Origin: Bacteroidia bacterium | GTDB lineage: Bacteria; Bacteroidota; Bacteroidia; Bacteroidales; GWF2-35-48 | Assembly: GCA_016212695.1 (NCBI GenBank) | Contig: JACREX010000171.1 | Span: 1-34,332 of the forward strand | DNA length: 34,332 bases | Direction of reading: 5' to 3' | Shown here: positions 8,540-15,640 of the stretch, piece by piece | Layout: each line of letters opens with the position of its first letter | Numbering within the stretch: the first letter of the stretch is position 1 | Notes under the pieces: generated by a model | What the model was told of the DNA's origin: nothing | The model's input: the letters and a program-made list of their open reading frames with translations, nothing else | Databases searched by the model: none | Program-made: the position numbers and the translations under genes

Positions 8540-9916
8540 TTATTTTCTGAATAAATAGTTGCCTTTAACTCCATCTGTATTTAATGTTCCGTTTTCATAA
8601 ACCACCCTGCCCCGTGCAATCACAAATGCAGGCGCACCCTTGGTCTTAATGCCTTCATATATATTTGTGTCGCATTGGCTGTGATGCGTTTTTGCAGTAA
8701 TTTTTCTTTCTGCTTTTGGATCCCACAACACAATATCAGCATCAGATCCTACGGCGATCTCTCCTTTTTGCGGATACAAGCCAAAAATTTTTGCGGGATT
8801 GGTTGAGTTATATTTTACAAATTGGTTCAGTGTGATTTTATTTTTCAGCACCCCATTCGTAAACATCAGGCTGAGTCTTTCTTCAACGCCATTGCCGCCG
8901 TTTGGTATTTTTGTGAAATTTCTAATTCCTCTATCTTTCTGTCCATAGTTGTTGAACGGGCAATGATCTGTTGCTATCACATCAAAAATATCATCGCTTA
9001 TGCAACCCCACAATTTTTTTATATCGCTTTTTTTCCGCAACGGGGGACTTAGCACATAAGAAATGGCTTCCCGCAACGGTTTCCTGTACACGCTATCATC
9101 CATCAATAAATAATGCGGACAGGTTTCAGCAAAAACTTTTTGCCCGGACTTTCTGGCTTCTTCAATAATCTCTATGCCAGCCTTTGATGACACATGTACA
9201 ATATATATTTTACATCCGGTAATTTTTGCCATGGATAAGGTCCTGAAAATTGCCTCTGCTTCTGCTGCAGGAGGTCTTGATAAAGCATGGTATTCCGGGC
9301 ATGTTTTTCCTTCAGCAATAAAATCAGTTTGTAGCTTTTTAATGAGATCGCCATTTTCACAATGTGCTGTAACGAGTGCATTGAACTTTCGGGCGGCAGT
9401 CATGGTTTTGATCAGTTCTTGATCGCCGATACCGATAGTTCCTTTATACGCCATGTATGTTTTAAAAGAGGTGATGCCTTCTTTTTTTACGCATTGTTCC
9501 ACTTCTTTCAGGGATTTTTCACCCCACCAGGTAATGCCCATATGCAGGCCGTAATCGAGCAGCGAACCGGATGCGCGTTTTTTCCGTTCTCTCAGCGCGC
9601 TTATATAAGATTCTCCTTTTCCTGGGGTTACAAAATCTATAAAAGAGGTTGTGCCCCCGGCAATGGCAGCCATACTGCCGCTTTCAAAATCGTCGCACGA
9701 ATTTCTGGCCGGTGTGGGAAGATCAAAATGCACATGCGCATCAACGGCTCCCGGAAATACATACAATGAATCCGCATCAATCACGCGGGTGTTGCAGTCC
9801 GGCTTTTTTATTGAACGGGAAACCTGTCTGATCTTATCTCCGGAAATTAAAAGATCAGAATGAATTGTTTTTTTTGCGGTAATAATATGTCCGTTCCTTA
9901 TTACGATTGATTTCAT
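8540..9916 (-). CDS. hydA: Dihydropyrimidinase / D-hydantoinase family amidohydrolase
   Basis: Enzymes of this family hydrolyse the cyclic amide of dihydropyrimidines or hydantoins using two metal ions. The 458-residue length is normal. The metal ligands are all visible: HVH at 61-63, the lysine that becomes carboxylated in TSFKTYMAYKG (K152), H185 in AHCENG, H241 in HVSSKAG, and D317 in ATDHCPFN. No signal peptide is seen, so it is cytoplasmic. The presence of the carboxylated-lysine motif separates it from catalytically dead relatives. It lies on the same strand as the unknown 108-residue protein, 8 bases upstream of it. With the YgfK- and YgfJ-like genes nearby it fits a purine or hydantoin-type nitrogen-compound catabolism cluster, but the true substrate is open. 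Confidence 0.92.
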   Translation of the reverse strand: MKSIVIRNGHIITAKKTIHSDLLISGDKIRQVSRSIKKPDCNTRVIDADSLYVFPGAVDAHVHFDLPTPARNSCDDFESGSMAAIAGGTTSFIDFVTPGKGESYISALRERKKRASGSLLDYGLHMGITWWGEKSLKEVEQCVKKEGITSFKTYMAYKGTIGIGDQELIKTMTAARKFNALVTAHCENGDLIKKLQTDFIAEGKTCPEYHALSRPPAAEAEAIFRTLSMAKITGCKIYIVHVSSKAGIEIIEEARKSGQKVFAETCPHYLLMDDSVYRKPLREAISYVLSPPLRKKSDIKKLWGCISDDIFDVIATDHCPFNNYGQKDRGIRNFTKIPNGGNGVEERLSLMFTNGVLKNKITLNQFVKYNSTNPAKIFGLYPQKGEIAVGSDADIVLWDPKAERKITAKTHHSQCDTNIYEGIKTKGAPAFVIARGRVVYENGTLNTDGVKGNYLFRK

Positions 9917-9937
9917 ACATTAATATATAGAAATAAA

Positions 9938-9961
9938 AAAGTCCCGGAAATACGGGACTTT
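9938..9961 (-). terminator. Intrinsic terminator after the 159-residue protein gene
   Basis: The stem AAAGTCCCG/CGGGACTTT (9938-9946 with 9953-9961) encloses a 6-base loop. Read on the minus strand it is followed by a T-rich run (the complement of 9931-9940). It lies between the small exported protein gene and the dihydropyrimidinase start at 9916. It leaves only about 20 bases for any separate promoter of the latter, so read-through or attenuation is possible. Confidence 0.8.
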
Positions 9962-9983
9962 AAAAAAACAGTATCATATTATA

Positions 9984-10439
9984 TTATTTTTGTATCTTGT
10001 CTTCTTCGTTCATAAAACCAACAAGCACGGTAACACAGCCTTTTGCGATTTCATCAATAAGAGTTTCAACTGTTTGCACCTGAATGGCAATAATCAGTTG
10101 TTGACTTGATTCCAAGGTGAAATCCCATGTTTTTGCAAAACCTTTTTCTTTATTGGAATAAAGAACTTTTCTTTTTGAATCCATCACCTTGAATTCAACC
10201 TTAGGCATGGTTTCTTCTGCTACCACTGCAATCCTGTATTGCTGTCCGGAATAAAATGTTTTATATAATTCCGCTGTTTCGCCTTCTGAAAGGACTGTGG
10301 CATTATAGATACCGTCGTGTATAAACGGGAGCAGATCTATTTTTGCTTTTTTAGCAAAATTTTTGCACTGGGCATTTCCCCAAAAAGGGATAACTGATAA
10401 TGCTGATAAAATCAATAAAAACTGAAAATACTTTTTCAT
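9984..10439 (-). CDS. Small exported protein of unknown function
   Basis: A signal peptide is clear when the ATG at 10439 is used (MKKYFQFLLILSALSVIPFW, then cleavage after NAQ). The longer frame to 10463 begins with GTG and overlaps the upstream gene, so I prefer the ATG, giving 151 residues. The mature part is a beta-rich domain of about 130 residues (SGQQYRIAVVAEE, VEFKVMDSKRKVLYSNKE) with two cysteines. The pattern is like lipid- or ligand-binding periplasmic domains, but I do not recognise the family. It follows the lipoprotein gene by 10 bases and is probably co-transcribed with it, then ends at an intrinsic terminator. Confidence 0.78.
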   Translation of the reverse strand: MKKYFQFLLILSALSVIPFWGNAQCKNFAKKAKIDLLPFIHDGIYNATVLSEGETAELYKTFYSGQQYRIAVVAEETMPKVEFKVMDSKRKVLYSNKEKGFAKTWDFTLESSQQLIIAIQVQTVETLIDEIAKGCVTVLVGFMNEEDKIQK

Positions 10440-10449
10440 ACTATCAAAA

Positions 10450-11370
10450 TTATTTAATGACACTGGTTCTGAAATTTTCTACTTTTACTATTAAGCGGTC
10501 GATGTCTTCTTTTTTATAAATCATTTCCGTTTTCACGCTCAATTTTGTTACTTTATCATCTTTGCTGCCGACCGGTTCAATATTTGACGAATTTACTTTT
10601 ACCTGATCAAAAATCAATTTTATTTCATTTATATCTTTCAGGATCGAGGTAATATCTTCGTTTGGTACTTTGTTTTCATTTTCCAGCATATTAATTAATG
10701 TAGTTAATGATAACTTTTGGTCAATAATCCTGGTGATTAAATCTTTGTTATTTTTTGTTGTCTTTACCAACTGGGTTGAAAGGTACAAGCCTTCAATCCA
10801 TCCGCCTGCTAAAATGATAGCTGCGATTTGTGTACGCTGGTTGTCCTTTAGATACGAGTTTGAGTTCATAAAAGTTTCAGAAATTATATCCATAATGGAA
10901 TCCCTGTTGTTAACATTATTTTCTAGCCGGTTGATGATAGACTGGTCAATGGCGCTCAGAATGCCGAGTTTATCGGCTAATTTCTTTGAGGCGGCCATAT
11001 ATTTGATAGAGGTCTGATTCTGGTCATATAAACTGGCATAGCTGAGGTCTGCGCTATATACTCCAAGATTCAGCGCCATTTGTTTGCTGGTGGTATATTT
11101 ATTTACATTGTCGAGTTTATTGAGAAAATCTTCGTTATACTGGGCGCCGGCTTTTTTCAGAATCATGGCCGTTTCGATAGGAGATGGCAAAGCAAAAAAT
11201 ATCTGTTTCGCTTTAAAAACCTTGAAATCTGTTTCAAGGTCTTCGGTTTCTCCCTGCTTGCCGTCATCATTTAATACATTGTTTTCATTGGTGCAGCTAA
11301 AAAATATAGCTGCAAGCCCAATAAACAGTGCGATTTGTATATTTCTAAAATTTAACTGTTGAATGCTCAT
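10450..11370 (-). CDS. Lipoprotein of unknown function, paralogue A
   Basis: A lipoprotein signal with lipobox IFFSC places the lipidated cysteine at residue 26, so the protein should sit in a periplasm-facing membrane leaflet or on the cell surface. A low-complexity acidic linker follows. Then comes an all-helical domain of about 240 residues with ALPSPIETAM, KQMALNLGVYSADLSYASL and ILAGGWIEGLY. No catalytic motif is seen and I do not recognise a named family. It is a close copy of the gene at 11507-12421: from KQMALNLG to NNRDSIM only one residue differs out of about 64, while the linker is unrelated. It has its own -7 element (TAATTTTG), so the two copies can be expressed separately. Confidence 0.85.
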   Translation of the reverse strand: MSIQQLNFRNIQIALFIGLAAIFFSCTNENNVLNDDGKQGETEDLETDFKVFKAKQIFFALPSPIETAMILKKAGAQYNEDFLNKLDNVNKYTTSKQMALNLGVYSADLSYASLYDQNQTSIKYMAASKKLADKLGILSAIDQSIINRLENNVNNRDSIMDIISETFMNSNSYLKDNQRTQIAAIILAGGWIEGLYLSTQLVKTTKNNKDLITRIIDQKLSLTTLINMLENENKVPNEDITSILKDINEIKLIFDQVKVNSSNIEPVGSKDDKVTKLSVKTEMIYKKEDIDRLIVKVENFRTSVIK

Positions 11371-11432
11371 AAATTTAATTGTTCATGTCTAATATTTCCG
11401 GTTGGTAAATGTAATATTATATTTTAAAAGTA

Positions 11433-11440
11433 CAAAATTA
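11433..11440 (-). promoter_or_regulatory. -7 element for lipoprotein A
   Basis: The coding-strand box TAATTTTG fits TANNTTTG. It is about 63 bases upstream of the ATG at 11370. No TTTG is seen at the right -33 distance, so only half the promoter is supported. Confidence 0.4.
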
Positions 11441-11506
11441 AACAATTATCTGAATTTTAAAAGCATCTTGTAGATTTTTTTATAGTAATGAAGTAATGCG
11501 AAGTGT

Positions 11507-12421
11507 TTATTTAATTATATTGCCTCTGAAAACATCTACTTTTGCAATCAGTTTGTCAATATCTTCTTTTTTGAACAATACCTCGGTCTTTACATTTAAT
11601 TTGGTAACATTAGTCTTTTTATCGGTAACAGGTTCAATATCCCCGGAACTGATTTTGATCTGATCAAAAATAATCTTGATTTCGTTCAGGTCTTTGAGGA
11701 TTGTCGAAAGATCTTCGTTCTGAACTTTATTTTCGCTTTCTAACAGATCCAATAATGTTTTTAAGGATAGTTTCTGATCGATTATTCTTGTGATAAGGTC
11801 TTTGTTATCTTTTGTGGTTTTAACCAACTGGCCTGAAAGATACAAGCCCTCAATCCAGCCGCCGGCAAGGATCATGGCAGCCATTTGTGTTCTCTGATTG
11901 TCTTTGAGATAGGAATTTGAGTTCATAAATGTTTCAGAAATCACCTGCATAATAGAATCCCGGTTATTGACATTATTTTCCAAGCGGTTGATGATAGACT
12001 GGTCGATGGCGCTGAGAATCCCCAACTTGTCAGCCAGCTTTTTCGATGCAGCCATATATTTGATCGAGGTCTGGTTTTGATCAAATAAACTCGCATAACT
12101 GAGATCAGCGCTGTAAACGCCAAGATTCAGCGCCATCTGTTTGCTGGTGGAATATTTATTTACATTTTCAAGTTTGTTGAGAAACTCTTCGTTATACTGG
12201 GCGCCGGCTCTCTTTAACATCATGGCTGTTTCAATAGGAGAGGGCAGCGCTATAAATATCTGGTGAACCCTCAAAGAATCTTCCCGGATTTTATTAGTAA
12301 GTTGCTTATCGTCTTCACCTATATTGGTATTTGTTTCTGAGGTGCAGCCGTAGAAAAGCGAAACCAAACCGATAACAACGAATACTTGCAAGGTTTTGAA
12401 AAATAAACATTTGGAATTCAT
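11507..12421 (-). CDS. Lipoprotein of unknown function, paralogue B
   Basis: The signal ends in LFYGC with the lipidated cysteine at residue 26, exactly as in paralogue A. After a short linker (TSETNTNIGEDDK) the same helical domain follows, with ALPSPIETAM, DQNQTSIKYMAASKKLADKL and a C-terminal KKEDIDKLIAKV. The DNA of the two copies has many silent differences although the proteins are almost identical in the core. This suggests an old duplication held by selection, not a recent copy. The function is unknown; an envelope role is likely from the lipobox. The gene has a full promoter (TTTG, 18 bases, TACTTTTA) and is divergent from the HEAT-like gene. Confidence 0.85.
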   Translation of the reverse strand: MNSKCLFFKTLQVFVVIGLVSLFYGCTSETNTNIGEDDKQLTNKIREDSLRVHQIFIALPSPIETAMMLKRAGAQYNEEFLNKLENVNKYSTSKQMALNLGVYSADLSYASLFDQNQTSIKYMAASKKLADKLGILSAIDQSIINRLENNVNNRDSIMQVISETFMNSNSYLKDNQRTQMAAMILAGGWIEGLYLSGQLVKTTKDNKDLITRIIDQKLSLKTLLDLLESENKVQNEDLSTILKDLNEIKIIFDQIKISSGDIEPVTDKKTNVTKLNVKTEVLFKKEDIDKLIAKVDVFRGNIIK

Positions 12422-12453
12422 GGCTTTATTGTTTAATAAATTAATTCAGACAG

Positions 12454-12483
12454 TAAAAGTAATACTTATTTTTAAAACGCAAA
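12454..12483 (-). promoter_or_regulatory. Promoter of lipoprotein B
   Basis: On the minus strand TTTG (12483-12480) is followed after 18 bases by TACTTTTA (12461-12454). This is a good match to the Bacteroidota -33/-7 pattern. The predicted start is near 12447, about 26 bases before the ATG. Confidence 0.6.
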
Positions 12484-12544
12484 ATAAATATTTATCTATA
12501 TTTATAAAAAAAACTGCTGTTTTTTATGTATCCTTGTTAAAGAT

Positions 12545-12583
12545 TCTGCATTCATACTGGCTTAAAAGCCCTAAAAATGCAGA
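12545..12583 (+). promoter_or_regulatory. Two-tier hairpin in the leader of the HEAT-like gene
   Basis: An outer stem TCTGCAT/ATGCAGA encloses an inner stem GGCTT/AAGCC, and five Ts follow at 12584-12588. It ends 18 bases before the ATG at 12602. The shape is that of a plus-strand terminator. It could be an attenuator or it could hold up a transcript from far upstream. No good -33/-7 promoter is seen for the gene. Confidence 0.5.
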
Positions 12584-12601
12584 TTTTTAAAAATATTCTT
12601 T

Positions 12602-13114
12602 ATGAAAAAAATTAATGTTCTTACAGAAAAACTAAATTCAAAAAATCCTGAAATAATTCTTGATGCAATCCTTAAGCTAAGAAATAAAGGAACTTTTCAG
12701 GTAATAGCCCAGGTTGTAAAATTATTGAATACAACCCAAGATGAAGAAATAAAAAAAGCAATCCTTAATTTTCTAAACGATTTGAAAAACAAAGAGAGCA
12801 TTCCGGAAATCGTTGCTGCAATCAAAAATCCGGTTTATAAAAAAAATCTGCAACCCCTTATATCGTCGTGCTGGCAGTCGGGACTTGACTATAGCAATTA
12901 TTTAGCAGTTTTTACAGATATTGTGATCCGGGAAAATTACGCGGCGGCTTTTGAAGCGTTCACGGTCATCGAAAATATGTACGGCATTATATCAAAAAAA
13001 GAAATTGATATAAATATTAAAAAACTCAAATCCGCTATAAATATTAAAAATAAGGAGAAAAGTTATTTATATGTTGAGCTGGTTAAGGTTTTATCTGCGA
13101 AACAGGGTGATTGA
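12602..13114 (+). CDS. HEAT-repeat-like helical protein
   Basis: The 170-residue product is built from paired helices (ILDAILKLRNKGTFQVIAQV; VVKLLNTTQDEEIKKAILNF; ESIPEIVAAIKN). This fits three or four degenerate HEAT repeats of the kind used for protein binding. There is no signal peptide, so it should be cytoplasmic. Small proteins of this type are common in Bacteroidota without known function. The gene is divergent from lipoprotein B and its stop lies only 7 bases from the stop of the convergent yggS gene. That leaves no room for a terminator between them, so the two transcripts probably overlap. Confidence 0.75.
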   Translation: MKKINVLTEKLNSKNPEIILDAILKLRNKGTFQVIAQVVKLLNTTQDEEIKKAILNFLNDLKNKESIPEIVAAIKNPVYKKNLQPLISSCWQSGLDYSNYLAVFTDIVIRENYAAAFEAFTVIENMYGIISKKEIDINIKKLKSAINIKNKEKSYLYVELVKVLSAKQGD

Positions 13115-13121
13115 AATTATT

Positions 13122-13796
13122 CTATGAATATATCCTGTCTCCAAAAATAGAACTTCCCACCCGCACCATAGTGCTGCCTTCTTCTACTGCAATCTTGTAG
13201 TCGCCCGACATTCCCATAGAAATTTCTTTAAACCCGCTGTTGGTTTTAAAAAACGTTTCTTTTATCTCTTTAAAGCCAGCGGCAAGAAATCTGAATTCTT
13301 TCCTTACATGTTCCATATCGTCGGTAAATGTTGCCATTCCCATTAAGCCGCAAATACTAATATTCTGAAGCTGTTTAATTTCTTCCGAACAAAGTATTGT
13401 CTTTAACTCTTCTATATCCAGTCCGTATTTGGTTTCTTCCTGCGCTATGTGTATTTCGAACAGGCAGGGAATGATCCGGTTATTTTTATTCGCTTCTTTA
13501 TTGATTTCTGCTAAGAGTTTCAGGCTGTCAACCGAATGAATAAAGTTCACAAACGGGGCAATGTATTTTACTTTATTGGTCTGCAAATGCCCTATGTAAT
13601 GCCATTCGATATCTTTTGGCAATTGTTCGTATTTGGGTAAAAGTTCCTGTACCTTGTTTTCACCAAAAATTGTGTGACCGGCATGGTACGCTTCTAATAT
13701 TTCATCACGGGTTTTTGTTTTGGATACAGCAACAAGCCTGACAGATGAGGGTAACCGGGACTTTAAATATTTTATATTTTCAGTAATATTAGACAC
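13122..13796 (-). CDS. yggS: YggS/PROSC-type pyridoxal phosphate homeostasis protein
   Basis: This family binds PLP on a single TIM-like barrel and keeps free PLP in balance. The 224-residue product shows the PLP lysine in LVAVSKTK (K26), then FGENKVQE, HYIGHLQTNK, SMGMSGDYKIAV and the phosphate-binding end GSTMVRVGSSIFG. The frame begins with GTG at 13796; no nearby ATG preserves the first strand. It lies 13 bases after the DUF1015 gene stop on the same strand and is likely co-transcribed with it. A PLP-balancing protein in a run with the PLP enzyme SerC is sensible but not proof of a shared task. Confidence 0.93.
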   Translation of the reverse strand: MSNITENIKYLKSRLPSSVRLVAVSKTKTRDEILEAYHAGHTIFGENKVQELLPKYEQLPKDIEWHYIGHLQTNKVKYIAPFVNFIHSVDSLKLLAEINKEANKNNRIIPCLFEIHIAQEETKYGLDIEELKTILCSEEIKQLQNISICGLMGMATFTDDMEHVRKEFRFLAAGFKEIKETFFKTNSGFKEISMGMSGDYKIAVEEGSTMVRVGSSIFGDRIYS

Positions 13797-13809
13797 AAAT
13801 CGATCGCCA

Positions 13810-15057
13810 TTAATCTAATGAATGAACGACTAAGCCGCTTCTTAATTTCGGCTCGAACCAGGTTGTTTTCGGAGGCATGATATTTCCGGTATCGGCAATG
13901 TTTATAAGCTGCTCCATGGAAACAGGATATAAGGCAAATGCAGCTTTCATCTCTCCGTTGTCAACCCTTCTTTTCAATTCGCCCAGCCCGCGGATGCCGC
14001 CGACAAAATCAATCCGCTTGTCGGTTCTCAAATCCTTAACGCCCAATATTTCATCAAGCACCAGCTTTGAAAGAATGGTTACATCGAGTACCCCGATCGG
14101 ATCATTATCATTATAGGTTCCCTGTTTGGCGGTCATTGAATACCATTTGCCATCAAGATACATACTGAAATTATGCAACTTGCCGGGTTTATAAATATCC
14201 GTTCCCTTTTCTTCAATTATAAAAACTTTTTCGAGTTTTTCGATAAACAGAGAAGAAGACAAACCATTCAAATCTTTTACCACGCGGTTGTAATCAATTA
14301 TGGTAAGCTGGTTGTCCGGGAAATGAACGGCAAGGAAAAAGTTGTATTCCTCCTTTCCTGTATGATTCGGATTTTTTTGTTTTTTTTCATTCCCTACTAA
14401 TGCGGCAGCGGCTGTTCTGTGGTGGCCATCGGCAACATATGTATATGGAATCTTTGCAAAAAGCTCAATCACCTGTTTTATTAAGCCGGTATCTTTTATA
14501 ACCCAGAAATGGTGGCCAAATCCATCAACAGAAATAAAATCATATTCGGGTTGATTTTCTTTTATATATTTTCCGACGATATCGTCAATTTCTTTCACTG
14601 CGGGGTATGTAAAAAAAACAGGCTCCATGTTGGCATTGGTGATGCGAACATGTTTCATGCGGTCTTCTTCTTTGTCTTTGCGCGTGAGTTCATGCTTCTT
14701 GATAATATTGTTCATATAATCCGTAACCCCGGCACAGCCCACAATTCCGTATTGTGTTTTTCCGTTCATGGTTTGAGCATAAATATAAAGATATTCTTCC
14801 GGATCCTGAACTAACCAGCCGTTTTGCTGATACTTGTTAAAATTCTCCTTTGCTTTTTCATATACTTCCGGTTCATGTTCATCTTTACCAATGGGAAAAT
14901 CAATCTCTGGTTTAATAATATGAAGCAATGAATATTGATTTCCTTTTGCTTCTTCGCACGCTTCCATTGAATTTAAAACATCATAGGGGCGTGAAGCAAG
15001 ATCTTTTGCAATATTCTTTGGCGGGCGAAGCCCTTTGAATGCTTTTAGTATGGCCAT
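13810..15057 (-). CDS. DUF1015 family protein
   Basis: At 415 residues it has the usual DUF1015 length and signatures: RPYDVLN near 23, IIKKHELTRKDKEEDRMKH near 118 and VADGHHRTAAA near 208. The DGHHR motif resembles the DGHHR/GHHR loop of ParB/sulfiredoxin-fold proteins, a fold that includes archaeal free-serine kinase. Whether DUF1015 shares that fold is inference. It is cytoplasmic, with no signal. It lies downstream of serC and serA on the same strand, an order I recall as recurrent in Bacteroidota, so a serine- or phosphoserine-related role is plausible. No serB is in the window. Confidence 0.88.
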   Translation of the reverse strand: MAILKAFKGLRPPKNIAKDLASRPYDVLNSMEACEEAKGNQYSLLHIIKPEIDFPIGKDEHEPEVYEKAKENFNKYQQNGWLVQDPEEYLYIYAQTMNGKTQYGIVGCAGVTDYMNNIIKKHELTRKDKEEDRMKHVRITNANMEPVFFTYPAVKEIDDIVGKYIKENQPEYDFISVDGFGHHFWVIKDTGLIKQVIELFAKIPYTYVADGHHRTAAAALVGNEKKQKNPNHTGKEEYNFFLAVHFPDNQLTIIDYNRVVKDLNGLSSSLFIEKLEKVFIIEEKGTDIYKPGKLHNFSMYLDGKWYSMTAKQGTYNDNDPIGVLDVTILSKLVLDEILGVKDLRTDKRIDFVGGIRGLGELKRRVDNGEMKAAFALYPVSMEQLINIADTGNIMPPKTTWFEPKLRSGLVVHSLD

Positions 15058-15096
15058 ACCTTGATTTATGCTTTTAGATTTACGATTTACGATTTT

Positions 15097-15125
15097 GTCA
15101 TGTTGAGCATAGTCGAAACATATGA
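15097..15125. repeat. Third copy of the dispersed GTCATNNTGAGC motif
   Basis: GTCATGTTGAGCATAGTCGA at 15097-15116 matches the inner motif of the compound palindrome at 6132-6256. The tail AACATATGA partly pairs with the start, forming a short imperfect hairpin. It lies between the four-helix-bundle gene and the DUF1015 gene, next to a short ATTTACG tandem repeat (15079-15093). Confidence 0.65.
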
Positions 15126-15204
15126 TTTTAAAATTTTCAGACCTGTTTAAATAAAAAAACTCAGGAAGTCACAGGCGTGGCCTCCCAAGTTCGTTTAATG
15201 CATC

Positions 15205-15600
15205 CTAACTGTTGTAAGTTGGCGTTGCGTTTGCTCTTTCCTTATTCAGCAGGGAAGTAATAAACCCGCTTAACATCTTGGAAAGTTCAATCAGTTTGCC
15301 CCGTGATTCTTCTTCAACGGTTTCGCTGATTAAAAACTGCCTTTTGGCAACGCTGGTATAAACAACGCATTCCCTCAGGGCGGCCTTCGCCATTCTGAGG
15401 TTGGTAATAAATTGGGATTTGTTCTCTCCGGAACCTTCGGCTATGTTCAGGGCTATTTCCTGTGAAGCCCTGCGGAACGGCCCCGATAAATCGTCGTTCG
15501 AAAATGACTTAGTGGTCGAATAAACCCAATCAACATAGTCCAACGCTTTCTGATAAACTCTTAATTCCTCAAATCTGAAAATACTGTCGTCTCGTTCCAT
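15205..15600 (-). CDS. Four-helix-bundle protein (23S rRNA intervening-sequence type)
   Basis: The 131-residue product has the family pattern: FRFEELRVYQKALDYVDWVY at the N-terminus, then GPFRRASQEIALNIAEGSGE and a last helix with LSKMLSGFITSLLN. Proteins of this type were first found encoded by intervening sequences in 23S rRNA genes and later as free genes in Bacteroidota. Their biochemical role is not settled. Here there is no rRNA nearby. It sits between serA and the DUF1015 gene, with repeats on its downstream side, as if inserted into an older serA-DUF1015 unit. Confidence 0.92.
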   Translation of the reverse strand: MERDDSIFRFEELRVYQKALDYVDWVYSTTKSFSNDDLSGPFRRASQEIALNIAEGSGENKSQFITNLRMAKAALRECVVYTSVAKRQFLISETVEEESRGKLIELSKMLSGFITSLLNKERANATPTYNS

Positions 15601-15640
15601 AATGTAAAATTAAAAATTAGTAAAATAGTTTATTGTGCTC

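Noticed and set aside
15080-15094. Short ATTTACG tandem repeat as a CRISPR or iteron
   Set aside because: Only two units of seven bases are seen, with no spacers and no replication or cas gene near them.
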